A DNA stretch of 64,000 nucleotides from Chryseobacterium balustinum. GTDB lineage: Bacteria > Bacteroidota > Bacteroidia > Flavobacteriales > Weeksellaceae. A program made the position numbers and the translations under genes. Positions within the stretch are counted from its first letter, which is position 1. Each line of letters starts with the position of its first letter. The DNA lies in the NCBI RefSeq assembly GCF_900168205.1, contig NZ_FUZE01000002.1, positions 1 through 64,000 of the forward strand. Reading direction: 5' to 3'. Shown here one piece after another: positions 9,549 through 18,674 of the stretch. The notes under the pieces are model-generated. The model did no database searches. It was not told the DNA's origin and saw only the letters and a list, made by a program, of their open reading frames with translations.

Positions 9549-9614
9549 ATTTTATTAGCTCAAAGTCGGGAGTCTTTGTGCAGCGAGGATTTACATTTAT
9601 GATAATTACAAACC

Positions 9615-10118
9615 TTATCTTGAATTTAAACCTTTTACAGTTTTTGAATAAAAAGAATATCCAGGAATAACATTATTATTTAATTTTTTTTCTAAGATAA
9701 ATAATTTTTCATGTTTAATATTGAATGGGAAATCAATACTTGTGTTTTTAAACCATGTTTTGCCTTTGTCAAACTTAAAATTCAATTTCTTTATTTTTTT
9801 AGAAGGTATTAGAATTATCGGTATGGATTGTTTATCTTGACCGTACAATTCGCTAACAACGTTATCAATGGTATCATTTACAAAGAAATCATATTGGTTT
9901 AATTCGCCAACAGAACTAAAATTATTTTCACTTATTATACACTGAGGTGCTAAAATATAATAATTTTTAGATGTTGGATTGTTTAAGTAAATATTAATTT
10001 CATAATCTTTATCATTCCGATCTACTTTCTGCAATATTAACTGATCTTTATCTTTGCAAGATGTGAGCATCATAAAAACACATACAATGCAACTATTTAA
10101 TAATTTATAAATTTTCAT
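9615..10118 (-). CDS. Small lipoprotein, candidate immunity protein of the adjacent RHS toxin
   Basis: 167 aa. MKIYKLLNSCIVCVFMMLTS followed by CKD is a lipoprotein signal with the acylated Cys at 21, so it should be anchored in an envelope membrane facing the periplasm or surface. The rest is a beta-rich, acidic-and-lysine-mixed domain that I do not recognise. Its ATG shares one base with the stop of the 2246-aa RHS gene (TAATG), which implies translational coupling. A small gene fused this way behind the variable tail of an RHS protein is the usual place of an immunity gene. The envelope location would suit a toxin acting in the periplasm. The immunity role is inference from position only. 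Confidence 0.75.
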   Translation of the reverse strand: MKIYKLLNSCIVCVFMMLTSCKDKDQLILQKVDRNDKDYEINIYLNNPTSKNYYILAPQCIISENNFSSVGELNQYDFFVNDTIDNVVSELYGQDKQSIPIILIPSKKIKKLNFKFDKGKTWFKNTSIDFPFNIKHEKLFILEKKLNNNVIPGYSFYSKTVKGLNSR

Positions 10119-13100
10119 TATTTCACTTTAATAATTAAGTTTTTCAACAAATCTACAAGTACACGTTCTGGAGCAAATATACCCAAGTAGCTACCTCCAT
10201 ATATCCCTTGCAAATTTAATTTTCTATAATTATTCATTATAATAAAACTATTTTGACTCTGTTGGATAGCATGATGCGCTTTTGTACCCATTTCTATACT
10301 TGAGGTTTCAATTTTTTCATTCCATTCATTTTTGTATCCATATTTGTGGTTGATAACAGAATGACCAAACTCATGAAAAAAATAAGAATGTACCTGAGCA
10401 GTCGAATATACATTAGGTGGAATGTATATTGTAGAACGTACGGCTTTACCACCGATGACAGGATTATAAGCGGTAACTGTTGCAGCACCAGCTTCACCTC
10501 CTCCTTTTCTGACAAATGCTGTTCCACTCTCATTTAGAGTATAATTCCCGGGAATTGAACCCAGCGGAGCTAGATATACATTTTGTTTAAAACCATAGCT
10601 TAAGTATGGGCCTTTCCATTGTTGGAAAGCTTCTATTACTTCATTTTGAGTCAATGCTTTCTCACCAAATTCATCAATTACTTCACTTTCATGTACAGAA
10701 AAATAATCAGTAGATGTAATTTTATTATCAAATACATTGGCTGAATAGGAAATTCCTCCAATCGCTCCCGTTAAGAAGTTAGAACCTGTAAATGCAGAGT
10801 TTAATCCCCCTGAGACAATTCCAGGTAAAAAACTTTTAATTGCGCCTGCATAACTCGATATATTCCCTAATGCGCCTGAAACAGCTGCACCACCAATAGC
10901 CCCTCCTAATACTGCACTCCATGTACTTTCCCAATTCCATTTTCTGGGATTCCAATTTCCGTTGTTAGCCTGAACACCCGATAAATATCCTCCTGCAATT
11001 GCACCAACTGCCCACCACCAAAACTCTCCGTTAGGATCGCTGTACATCATTGGGTTATTCATAACATACCCATACTTATTATAATTCTGGGTGTTGTAAG
11101 GATCCTGGATGTTCTCGTCTGCATTTAAAAATCTTCTCAACAATGGATCGTATAATCTACCATTCATGTGGATGATGCCTACTTCTGCAAAATGCTCATG
11201 GCTGGTATATCCCCTCTCAATTAGTAATAAGGAATTAGCAATGAGTGATTTATCGGTGATAATTGCTCCATTTCCAATCTTAAAATGCGTAAAATTGCCC
11301 CAAGCATCAAAATGTCTTTGCTCAAGTTTATTTCCTGCTTCATCACTGATTGCGAGGATGCTTCCGATATAATCTTTGTGTAGGAATTTATGAGAGCCTG
11401 TTGATTCATCATAGTTCTTTAGATAAAGAATATTAGATTCATAAGGCGTTCCACCAATATAAAGAATATGTTTTTCTTTTCCGGTGGTATTATCCTTCAC
11501 GACTTCAAAGCTGCCGTCTGAGCTGTAGAATTTGGTAAACTTACCATCTCCGTCTTCGCTGAAATTTCCTCCATAGGTTACTCTTTGCCTCATGGCAGTT
11601 AAACCATATTGAAAAGCTACATCTCCTTTTTCACCATCAATAAATACAGGATCGTTGTTTTCGTTATAAACAACAGATTGAATTAAATCATTATTATAAT
11701 TCTGCTCACCTGCTGCATTGAGGGTCATCCCTGTCGGTTGGTAAATCTTGGAAGAATTTTCAAATTTAATTTTTCCAACCTGATCATTTTCAAGAATTCT
11801 ACCTTTTGCATCATAAACATTAAGTTTTGCATTCTGTACTTTAACTCCAGTCACGGGATTTGTCCAGTTGATCAGTCGGTTATTGTCATCATAATCGAAA
11901 GTTTCATTGATGCTAAAATCTCCACCGGTTGTTCTGAGTCGTAATTCATTCTTTATGCCATCGAATGAATAATGAATTTGCAGAATATCTGTTTTTACCT
12001 GTGATGAATGATTCACATTGGTTAGAAAACCATTTTCATCATACATATTGTTAACATCGGCTGCTCCCAATTTTACCTTTGAAACCTGCCCTCTTGCATT
12101 GGTTTCTTTCAGCTCCCAAAGCACGGTACCTGTGAGGCTATTTTTAATCTGATATAATTCTCCATTCCAGGTGCTATATACATTCTCAATCTGAACTTTC
12201 GTTAAAATACCGGAAGAGTAGAGTTGTTTTTCATACGAAATCACCCTTGCTTTATCATCATAGGTAATTCCTTTTTGAATAAAATATTTACCGTTACTGC
12301 TTTCTGATGAAGACAATACTCTTCCCTGAGGATCGTAAGAAACATTAGAGCTATACGCTTTTCCTTTCGAGGTTCCGGATTTTGAAATTACTCTTCCTTT
12401 ATCATCATAAGAATAAGTAATTGTTTTATTACTTGCCTGCCCGCTATCGTTTGTGGAAAGTTCTTTTTGTGTAATAAGCTGCCCTAAATTATTGTATGCA
12501 TATTCTTTTGTTCCTTTAGGGCTGATGATTTTTTTAGGCTGTCCGAAGCCATCGTATTCATATTTATACAATCCGTTGGAAGGATCATTAAATTCAGATT
12601 TCCTTCCCCAGGCGTCATATTTTGTGGTAACAATATTTTCGGCATACTGTGCTTTAATCTGTTCTCCGGCGGCATTAAAAGTAAATTGTATTGTTCCTCC
12701 TTTATCATTGCTTGAAAGTACATTGCCTAAAGCATCGGTTGTTTTTGAATTTGTTCTTTCGTAGCCGTTATCTTCTTTTATGGTAGTAGTCAACCCTGAA
12801 GCAGTTGTTATTAATCGTTTACCTGTAAATGAAGTAATTTCATCCGATGCATTTATTTTAGCCAATGCAGTGGAAGTAACTTTAGTTGGGAAGACTGTAT
12901 CATCATAGGTTAAAACATTCCACTGAGAAGGACTTTGCCCCTCAAAATAAAGCTCAGATTCTCTAATTTTTCTGCCTAAAATATCATATCGTGTATCTTT
13001 AGAAACAAATTGTCCCTGTCCGAAAGCTTTGGTGGAAGTTTTATAATTCTGACCTAACTTATTGGTGTAATTTTTAGAAATATCACCATCAGGATTATAT

Positions 13101-16100
13101 TGGGTTATAATAATATTTGAATTGCTATCTCTATCATACTGATAAGTAGTTGTTCCGCCTAAATTAATTTTGGATTTAAGAAGTTTACCCCAGTTATCAT
13201 AAGTGTTGGTAAGAACATTTCCTAAAGCATTGGTTTGAGTAAGAATTTGCCCCCAATTATTATAAGTAGTATTGGTTTCTAATCCTAAGTTGTCTGTTTT
13301 CTTTAGAATAAATCTCCCTTTATCATCATAATTTGTTTTTATTGTCTGCGTTTGAGGGTCTATACTATTGCTGATGGTTTTTTGGGTAAGATTACCAAAA
13401 CCATCATAGCTGTAAGTTTCTAAAAGATAACCCGTATTATCTCTGTTCCAGATTTTCAGAGTTTTTAATTGGTTATTTTCGTAGGTATTTTCTTCTTTCG
13501 CTGATTTTGTGTCGCCATAGGCCTGTGCAATATCAGTTTTAGACTTTGGTCTACCTATAAAATAATTCACACCTATTCCTGTGGGATTATGGGTGTATTC
13601 AAAAGTAGAAGTACTTATTGCATAGCCGCTGTTGACATTAGATATTCTTTGCAATGGTAGGTAATAATCTCCATATGTAATATTATCAGTAGTTAAAATT
13701 CCTGATAAAAAATCTTTAGATTTTGAAATTTTTGGTATTATTGCCGTTACTACTTTTGGCTTGTCAGCATCAGCAAAAGTTGTTACTAACTGACCGTTCA
13801 GGAGTTTATCTGTCTGGTATGTTGTCGATTTAAAGCTTAGTAACTGTGCGTTATTCTCAGAAACATCTACAGGGAATATCTGAGATTCCATATTTGTTCT
13901 GATCGACCACTCTTTAATAGGAATACCTTCATTTATCGGATCAATTTCGACCCCTGACCATATTTTTGTATTTTCAAACCCATCAGCATACCAGGATGAG
14001 CGGGCTGTTTTGCGAAAACCTATCATCCCTCTTCCAAGAATGTTGGATGTAAGCCCTCTATATCTGAAATCTTGTTTTAGCTTCTTATCGGCTGCAATAT
14101 TTTGGATGAGTTGAGAAACAACATGCATTCCTGCCACCTGCCCAATTTCAACATAAGGATAGTTTGTAACTTCAGAAGTATTATTATATAAATTAGGAGT
14201 TGGCGTTTTATCTAATCGATTATAAACAATATCAGTAGTAATATTTCCTTGTGAAATACTCTTGATACGACCTTCCATTGAAATGTCATAATACTTGTGA
14301 GTATCCATGTCCAAATCACCTTCAAAATTAGGCACTATAGAAACTAATGCAAACTTTTTTAGCATGGCTCCGGCTGAATGACCAACTGGTATTCCAATTT
14401 TATCAGCTGCATTTGGCGCTAAAAAAGAATTGATATTACTTGAATTAAGATAAACGATTTGACCATATGTTTGATCACTGTAAAGAGGATTGCTACCTCC
14501 TCCAAAAGTTGCTAAAACACTTACTCCACTGCCAGATGTTACGCGGTACTTTACCCCTGCACTTGGATTATCTTGATTATATTCTTTTTGATAATATCTT
14601 GACGATTGAAGGAATATAAGCTCTGTCTTTCCATCATTATTAATATCAAAAGCTACAAAAGTTCTAGGATTAGCCACCGTAATATTTTCGTAATTATCTT
14701 TAGTGACCGTACGACTCTTATGTTGCCTCATAAAAACACGGGTTTCTTCTTTGAAATCAATCCCTGTTGACATATACAGATACCAAAGATCAGAATCATT
14801 TGATTCCGGAATCATAATATCGCTTAAGCCATCTCCATTATAATCACCTGCTAAACCATCCTTCCATATTCCCTTTAATAGAGTATTGTTTGTCGGATTA
14901 AAAGGTGCTGTAGATGAAATATATTTACCCTGACTATTTTTTTGAAAAGTAATTATGAATGGTTTTTTATTCTGATCGATTTTTACCAAATCAAAAACAC
15001 CATCTCCATTAAAGTCTCCGCTTTTATAATCAACAAATGCATTATCAGTGTCAGTGTAAAGCAATAATTCATAAAACCATTGATTATTTTGAATTGATTC
15101 ATCAGGATCAATTACAATATATCTTTTTATATTCTCACATTGATGTGGGAGTTTTTCAGTACCATTTATATCAGTTCTCCAACAGGTTTTATCATTGAGT
15201 GTTAATACCAACTCACTTAAACCGTCTCCATTAAAATCAACATTATATAAGCCGCTAATGGTTGTTCTTACACCTTCTTGTGTGGTTCCAACAGAATAAT
15301 CATAATTTACACCGGGAATGGTCTTTTTATTATATAATACAATCTGGTTATTTTCTGTAATTCCATAAAAAGATAGTTCTAAATCATACTTTAAACCGGA
15401 AGGATTAATATATTTCCATGTTACAAATCCCTGACGATTGTTAACAAGATTATTCCTTTTTAAATTGACAGCAATAGCGTTTTTAAATTCAGCTTGAGTT
15501 ATTGAATTTCCTACATAAACAGGTGGAGAGCCTCCTCCTGCCACATGATAAAAATTTCTATAAAAGTATATCCCAATCTGAGGTATATTCGCAGATGTTG
15601 AAGTATGATATTTCATAAAATCGAGACGCCCGTCACCGTCAAAATCACCAAATAGATCTGTTGCATAGTTATGATTAACAACGTTTGGAAATCCCCAAGT
15701 TTGAATGTTTGGGTTAGGAATATCCATTGACTTTTCATAAGTGAAAATTACAGGATTAGCTTCCTCATTCTGACTATTGAAAACTGTGATTTTATCCAAA
15801 TACCTGTAGGCGGTTTCCTGCAAATCCTTTTTATAGGTTACACGATATTTTTTATATTGTTGATGATTCGAAGTTACAATGATAGATTCAAGAAGTTTTG
15901 ATTGAGAAAAACCAATCCCTTTAATATAAGCGGTTTCAGGCAAAGGTCTTACTCCAAATACAAATTCTATTTTGTTAAAATGCGGTGTACCCTGCATTTC
16001 ATTACCACCCCATTCAATACTGCTTATTATTGCAATATTATTCTCCAAAATGTAATTGTAGATAATTAAATTACCATTAATATCTTTTGATTTAACAATA

Positions 16101-16858
16101 TTATAATCTATTGGTGTTCTCGCAGAGCTATTCCCAGGCGAAGCAGATCCGTACCAAGCTTGAGAACCATCATCAAAAGTCACCTCCCAATATTCAGGAC
16201 CTTGCCATGTAACTCCTGACACATTTCCAATTGATTTAATTTTGATATTGGAATATTTCTCAGTTACATATTCCGCACCATCTTTTCCATATTCTCCAGA
16301 CTTAAGAATTAATCTCTGTCCGTTGAAACTGTAATAATCTGAATAATCTAGTTGAACACCTTTAGTTATACCATCTACTTCAAGATTTTTACCAATCCTA
16401 GAAATTGAGTTTAATCCTGTGATATTCCAATTGTAGCCTGCAAGACCATTTTGTCCTCCACTAGTATATACAAGACTAATGTTTGGTGCAATATTTTTAA
16501 CTCCGGGGGGAATATCAATTGCTAAAGTATATTGCAATTGTCCTGCTTTGGTAACTTCAATATTTCCTTTAGTATCGTGAAAACTTTGGTTTGCAGGAGC
16601 ATTTGTTCCTGAAGGATTTCCAGCTCCTGCACCAGAATCACTAGGTCCGCCGCCAGGATTTTCCGTACCGGGTCCTATTTTAGCCACAAAAGGATTTGAA
16701 ATCCCTGAAGTAGCTCTAAAACCAGGTGCCATGATAACAGTTTGCGGATCCTGAACTGTCCTCGTTGTACTTTCGGTCTGATGCAGAATGGTCTGAGAAT
16801 AACCTGCGACCGAAAGTAAGGATATAATTATTGAATAGAATAATTTCATATTCTTCAT
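10118..16858 (-). CDS. Giant SpvB/FG-GAP/RHS protein with HExxH metallopeptidase-like C-terminal tail
   Basis: 2246 aa. Signal peptide to about residue 22. Then IMAPGFRATSG and a Gly/Pro-rich linker, an SpvB-like segment (about 95-350, with NISLVYTSGG and GYNWNITGL), five or six FG-GAP/VCBS calcium-loop repeats between about 400 and 750 (GDFDGDGRLDF, DFNGDGLSEL, GDFNGDGVFDL, GDYNGDGLSD, DINNDGKTE), and YD repeats from about 1150 to 1930. The core ends at GRLYDPLLRRFLNADE and NPMMYSDPNGE (residue 1945). The last 301 residues differ in style: a Gly/Ala hydrophobic stretch (about 1985-2040), then a domain with HEFGH at 2162-2166 (DNA 10361-10375), the HExxH zinc-protease signature, and a later Glu that may be the third ligand. 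This is the layout of a polymorphic toxin with a protease effector. The protein lacks its own T9SS tail, so its export route is unknown. Confidence 0.9.
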   Translation of the reverse strand: MKNMKLFYSIIISLLSVAGYSQTILHQTESTTRTVQDPQTVIMAPGFRATSGISNPFVAKIGPGTENPGGGPSDSGAGAGNPSGTNAPANQSFHDTKGNIEVTKAGQLQYTLAIDIPPGVKNIAPNISLVYTSGGQNGLAGYNWNITGLNSISRIGKNLEVDGITKGVQLDYSDYYSFNGQRLILKSGEYGKDGAEYVTEKYSNIKIKSIGNVSGVTWQGPEYWEVTFDDGSQAWYGSASPGNSSARTPIDYNIVKSKDINGNLIIYNYILENNIAIISSIEWGGNEMQGTPHFNKIEFVFGVRPLPETAYIKGIGFSQSKLLESIIVTSNHQQYKKYRVTYKKDLQETAYRYLDKITVFNSQNEEANPVIFTYEKSMDIPNPNIQTWGFPNVVNHNYATDLFGDFDGDGRLDFMKYHTSTSANIPQIGIYFYRNFYHVAGGGSPPVYVGNSITQAEFKNAIAVNLKRNNLVNNRQGFVTWKYINPSGLKYDLELSFYGITENNQIVLYNKKTIPGVNYDYSVGTTQEGVRTTISGLYNVDFNGDGLSELVLTLNDKTCWRTDINGTEKLPHQCENIKRYIVIDPDESIQNNQWFYELLLYTDTDNAFVDYKSGDFNGDGVFDLVKIDQNKKPFIITFQKNSQGKYISSTAPFNPTNNTLLKGIWKDGLAGDYNGDGLSDIMIPESNDSDLWYLYMSTGIDFKEETRVFMRQHKSRTVTKDNYENITVANPRTFVAFDINNDGKTELIFLQSSRYYQKEYNQDNPSAGVKYRVTSGSGVSVLATFGGGSNPLYSDQTYGQIVYLNSSNINSFLAPNAADKIGIPVGHSAGAMLKKFALVSIVPNFEGDLDMDTHKYYDISMEGRIKSISQGNITTDIVYNRLDKTPTPNLYNNTSEVTNYPYVEIGQVAGMHVVSQLIQNIAADKKLKQDFRYRGLTSNILGRGMIGFRKTARSSWYADGFENTKIWSGVEIDPINEGIPIKEWSIRTNMESQIFPVDVSENNAQLLSFKSTTYQTDKLLNGQLVTTFADADKPKVVTAIIPKISKSKDFLSGILTTDNITYGDYYLPLQRISNVNSGYAISTSTFEYTHNPTGIGVNYFIGRPKSKTDIAQAYGDTKSAKEENTYENNQLKTLKIWNRDNTGYLLETYSYDGFGNLTQKTISNSIDPQTQTIKTNYDDKGRFILKKTDNLGLETNTTYNNWGQILTQTNALGNVLTNTYDNWGKLLKSKINLGGTTTYQYDRDSNSNIIITQYNPDGDISKNYTNKLGQNYKTSTKAFGQGQFVSKDTRYDILGRKIRESELYFEGQSPSQWNVLTYDDTVFPTKVTSTALAKINASDEITSFTGKRLITTASGLTTTIKEDNGYERTNSKTTDALGNVLSSNDKGGTIQFTFNAAGEQIKAQYAENIVTTKYDAWGRKSEFNDPSNGLYKYEYDGFGQPKKIISPKGTKEYAYNNLGQLITQKELSTNDSGQASNKTITYSYDDKGRVISKSGTSKGKAYSSNVSYDPQGRVLSSSESSNGKYFIQKGITYDDKARVISYEKQLYSSGILTKVQIENVYSTWNGELYQIKNSLTGTVLWELKETNARGQVSKVKLGAADVNNMYDENGFLTNVNHSSQVKTDILQIHYSFDGIKNELRLRTTGGDFSINETFDYDDNNRLINWTNPVTGVKVQNAKLNVYDAKGRILENDQVGKIKFENSSKIYQPTGMTLNAAGEQNYNNDLIQSVVYNENNDPVFIDGEKGDVAFQYGLTAMRQRVTYGGNFSEDGDGKFTKFYSSDGSFEVVKDNTTGKEKHILYIGGTPYESNILYLKNYDESTGSHKFLHKDYIGSILAISDEAGNKLEQRHFDAWGNFTHFKIGNGAIITDKSLIANSLLLIERGYTSHEHFAEVGIIHMNGRLYDPLLRRFLNADENIQDPYNTQNYNKYGYVMNNPMMYSDPNGEFWWWAVGAIAGGYLSGVQANNGNWNPRKWNWESTWSAVLGGAIGGAAVSGALGNISSYAGAIKSFLPGIVSGGLNSAFTGSNFLTGAIGGISYSANVFDNKITSTDYFSVHESEVIDEFGEKALTQNEVIEAFQQWKGPYLSYGFKQNVYLAPLGSIPGNYTLNESGTAFVRKGGGEAGAATVTAYNPVIGGKAVRSTIYIPPNVYSTAQVHSYFFHEFGHSVINHKYGYKNEWNEKIETSSIEMGTKAHHAIQQSQNSFIIMNNYRKLNLQGIYGGSYLGIFAPERVLVDLLKNLIIKVK

Positions 16859-16882
16859 TGTAATAATATTAGTAATTAGTTT

Positions 16883-17368
16883 TTAACGTTTGGTTATATT
16901 CCTGCTAAATACCCTTCCATCTTTTAAACGAACATGAAGTACATAAACACCCCATTCATAGCCGGTCATATTTATCTTCAACTGTTTGTTAAGATTAGGA
17001 AGATTTTGCTGCTGAAATTTCCAATGAACTGTACTATGCTGGTAAATAGAAACTGTAGCGATAAGTTCATCCAGCTCATCTGTCCAATCTATAGTTAAAA
17101 TATCATTTACCGGTACAGGATATATTCTCATCTGTTTCCAGAATACTTTATCATCGAGCTGAGCTATTGAAGCATCTTTTTTTTCAACTTTTGTCGTATC
17201 TATTTTAGCTTCCTGACTAATTATATCTTTTGGAGCAGATTTCCCATTAATATTAGGACCACGATATCTTTGATTTCCAGCCTCATCATATTTAAAATAA
17301 ACTTCTGTCTGTGAATATCCAAAGAAGCCTATGAATAAAGATAAAATTGAAAGTAACTTTTTTTTCAT
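16883..17368 (-). CDS. Small secreted protein with one YD repeat and a T9SS type A sorting domain
   Basis: I start at the ATG at 17368 (161 aa) because it gives a clean signal peptide (MKKKLLSILSLFIGFFGYSQ) and does not overlap the upstream gene; a longer frame to 17422 would run into it. Right after the cleavage site comes VYFKYDEAGNQRYRG, a single YD/RHS-like repeat. A low-complexity linker (TTKVEKKDAS) follows, and then a complete type A C-terminal domain from about residue 95 (RIYPVPVNDILTIDW, WGVYVLHVRLKDG). The protein is thus little more than an RHS-like start plus a T9SS export tag. It is 7 bp after the 315-aa gene and 24 bp before the giant RHS gene. A carrier or anchor role for that RHS protein is inference. 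Confidence 0.8.
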   Translation of the reverse strand: MKKKLLSILSLFIGFFGYSQTEVYFKYDEAGNQRYRGPNINGKSAPKDIISQEAKIDTTKVEKKDASIAQLDDKVFWKQMRIYPVPVNDILTIDWTDELDELIATVSIYQHSTVHWKFQQQNLPNLNKQLKINMTGYEWGVYVLHVRLKDGRVFSRNITKR

Positions 17369-17375
17369 CTTGTAT

Positions 17376-18323
17376 TTATTTGTGATTTGAAATAAGTAAT
17401 TGAACTTGTCTTTTAAGTTCATTAATTTCTTCAGACTGTAATTGTAATCGCTTATTTTGTTCTATTGAATACAATGTTAATTCTTCTATTTTTTCAAGAA
17501 GCTTAGCGTCCATTTCAGCAACATTAATTCCTTTTTCAATGACTTCAGTTGCCGAAGGTATATTAGGTAGATGTCCTTTTTCCGCAATATGTTTTTCAAC
17601 CTCTTCCAAAGTTTTAAGCTTATAATCTTTCTTAAAAACATAATCTGCCCAGACATTTGCTTTTACTTCAACTTCTTTTGCAAATATTTTCCCGTTAAAT
17701 CTTGCCGTGGCATTATTGAAGAACTTTGCCCAAACTCCGTTATGGTTGTCTTCAAAACCGACATATGATCCCCCATCATTTCCTCCATTTGGAATTGAAA
17801 ACAATAAATTCTGCGAAGCTCCCGCTACATTAGATAAAGTTCTAAAAACCGTATCTCCTGTACGTGCACCAACTGCCCAACAATCATTACAAACTGATCT
17901 TGCAATCTGAAAAGTCCCTTGTGAGTTTGCAATTTCCACATACGTACCATCTGCTTTAAAAATTCTAAGGCTTGCCTCTGAGTTTGCAGGATCATTTTTT
18001 CCAATTTTTACATTACCTGCAGAATTTTCTAAAATAGCTCTCATCCATGATTGAGAACTACTGTTATTAGTTTTTCTAAAATATAAATCTTGATCAAAAA
18101 AACTTCCGGCGAATTGCATTCCGAAATTATTATTTGGATTAGCGTGTCTTACATCTAAAAGATGCCACCAATCGCTTGCACCAGAAGGATAATTTATAGG
18201 ATTATTGGCTTCATAAAAACCACTAATGGTTGTTGGAGAGCCTGCGTCATTTCTTGTTGTAGTATTTTGCGAAAATGCAATTGAACTAAATAATAGTCCC
18301 ACGAAAAATAAATTTTTTTTCAT
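17376..18323 (-). CDS. Secreted protein with tail-fibre-type C-terminal coiled coil, 315 aa
   Basis: Signal peptide MKKNLFFVGLLFSSIAFSQ. The middle is a beta-rich region (GSFFDQDLYFRKTNN, WMRAILENSAGNVKIG) of the kind seen in Bacteroidota proteins annotated as tail-fibre domain proteins. The end has the common signature DYVFKKDYKLKTLEEVEKHI, HLPNIPSATEV and INVAEMDAKLLEKIEELTLY, followed by a predicted coiled coil of about 45 residues. This end block resembles intramolecular-chaperone or trimerising regions of phage tail fibres, but no Ser/Asp autocleavage motif was identified. It is first in the operon with the T9SS-tail protein and the giant RHS protein. I infer a surface fibre; the function is unknown. 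Confidence 0.82.
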   Translation of the reverse strand: MKKNLFFVGLLFSSIAFSQNTTTRNDAGSPTTISGFYEANNPINYPSGASDWWHLLDVRHANPNNNFGMQFAGSFFDQDLYFRKTNNSSSQSWMRAILENSAGNVKIGKNDPANSEASLRIFKADGTYVEIANSQGTFQIARSVCNDCWAVGARTGDTVFRTLSNVAGASQNLLFSIPNGGNDGGSYVGFEDNHNGVWAKFFNNATARFNGKIFAKEVEVKANVWADYVFKKDYKLKTLEEVEKHIAEKGHLPNIPSATEVIEKGINVAEMDAKLLEKIEELTLYSIEQNKRLQLQSEEINELKRQVQLLISNHK

Positions 18324-18359
18324 CTTTATTGTTTATTAATTTTAATTTAATCAATTGTA

Positions 18360-18377
18360 AATTTAACTTTTCTTAAC
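18360..18377 (-). promoter_or_regulatory. Promoter-proximal motif shared by both RHS operons
   Basis: GTTAAGAAAAGTTAAATT on the minus strand, 37 bp upstream of the operon 2 start. It matches 17 of 18 bases of the motif before operon 1 at 7834-7851. Confidence 0.5.
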
Positions 18378-18533
18378 TAATATTATAATCTCATTAATGA
18401 GAATTAATATGAAAGTTATCATATGCTTTTTTACAAAAATGTTTATAAAAACAAGAAAATTCATTAAACACAAAGAATTAACTAATTAAAAATCAGAATT
18501 TTACAGATATTCAAAATGAAATTATATTTTTCC
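18378..18533. other. AT-rich intergenic region upstream of the large RHS operon
   Basis: No ORF of usable length is seen. It presumably holds upstream promoter DNA for the operon starting at 18323. Together with the motif and hairpin to its right it makes the 351-bp gap. Confidence 0.4.
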
Positions 18534-18556
18534 AAATGATTCGATTTCCCTTCGGT
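18534..18556. repeat. Short dispersed motif, copy 3 of 3
   Basis: AAATG-TTCGAT-CCTTCGGT, in the same orientation as the copies at 8643 and 8929 and again followed by a CTCTGAAA...TTTCAGAG hairpin. Confidence 0.5.
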
Positions 18557-18563
18557 ATTAAGC

Positions 18564-18610
18564 ATAATAACAAGCTCTGAAAATTAAAAAATTTCAGAGC
18601 TTGTTATTAT
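18564..18610 (-). terminator. Perfect 19-bp hairpin, likely terminator of the PKD lipoprotein gene
   Basis: Positions 18564-18582 and 18592-18610 are exact reverse complements (ATAATAACAAGCTCTGAAA) around a 9-base AT loop. It lies 65 bp beyond the stop of the gene ending at 18675. Confidence 0.7.
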
Positions 18611-18674
18611 GAGGGAGAATAAAATTTGGTTAATTCTAAATTTTAGGACTAATAAAAAAATATTTATTAAAAAA

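Noticed and set aside
10346..12764. Plus-strand and alternative-frame ORFs of 60-100 aa inside the giant RHS gene
   Set aside because: They are shadows of the YD-repeat coding frame, without signals, homology wording or promoters.
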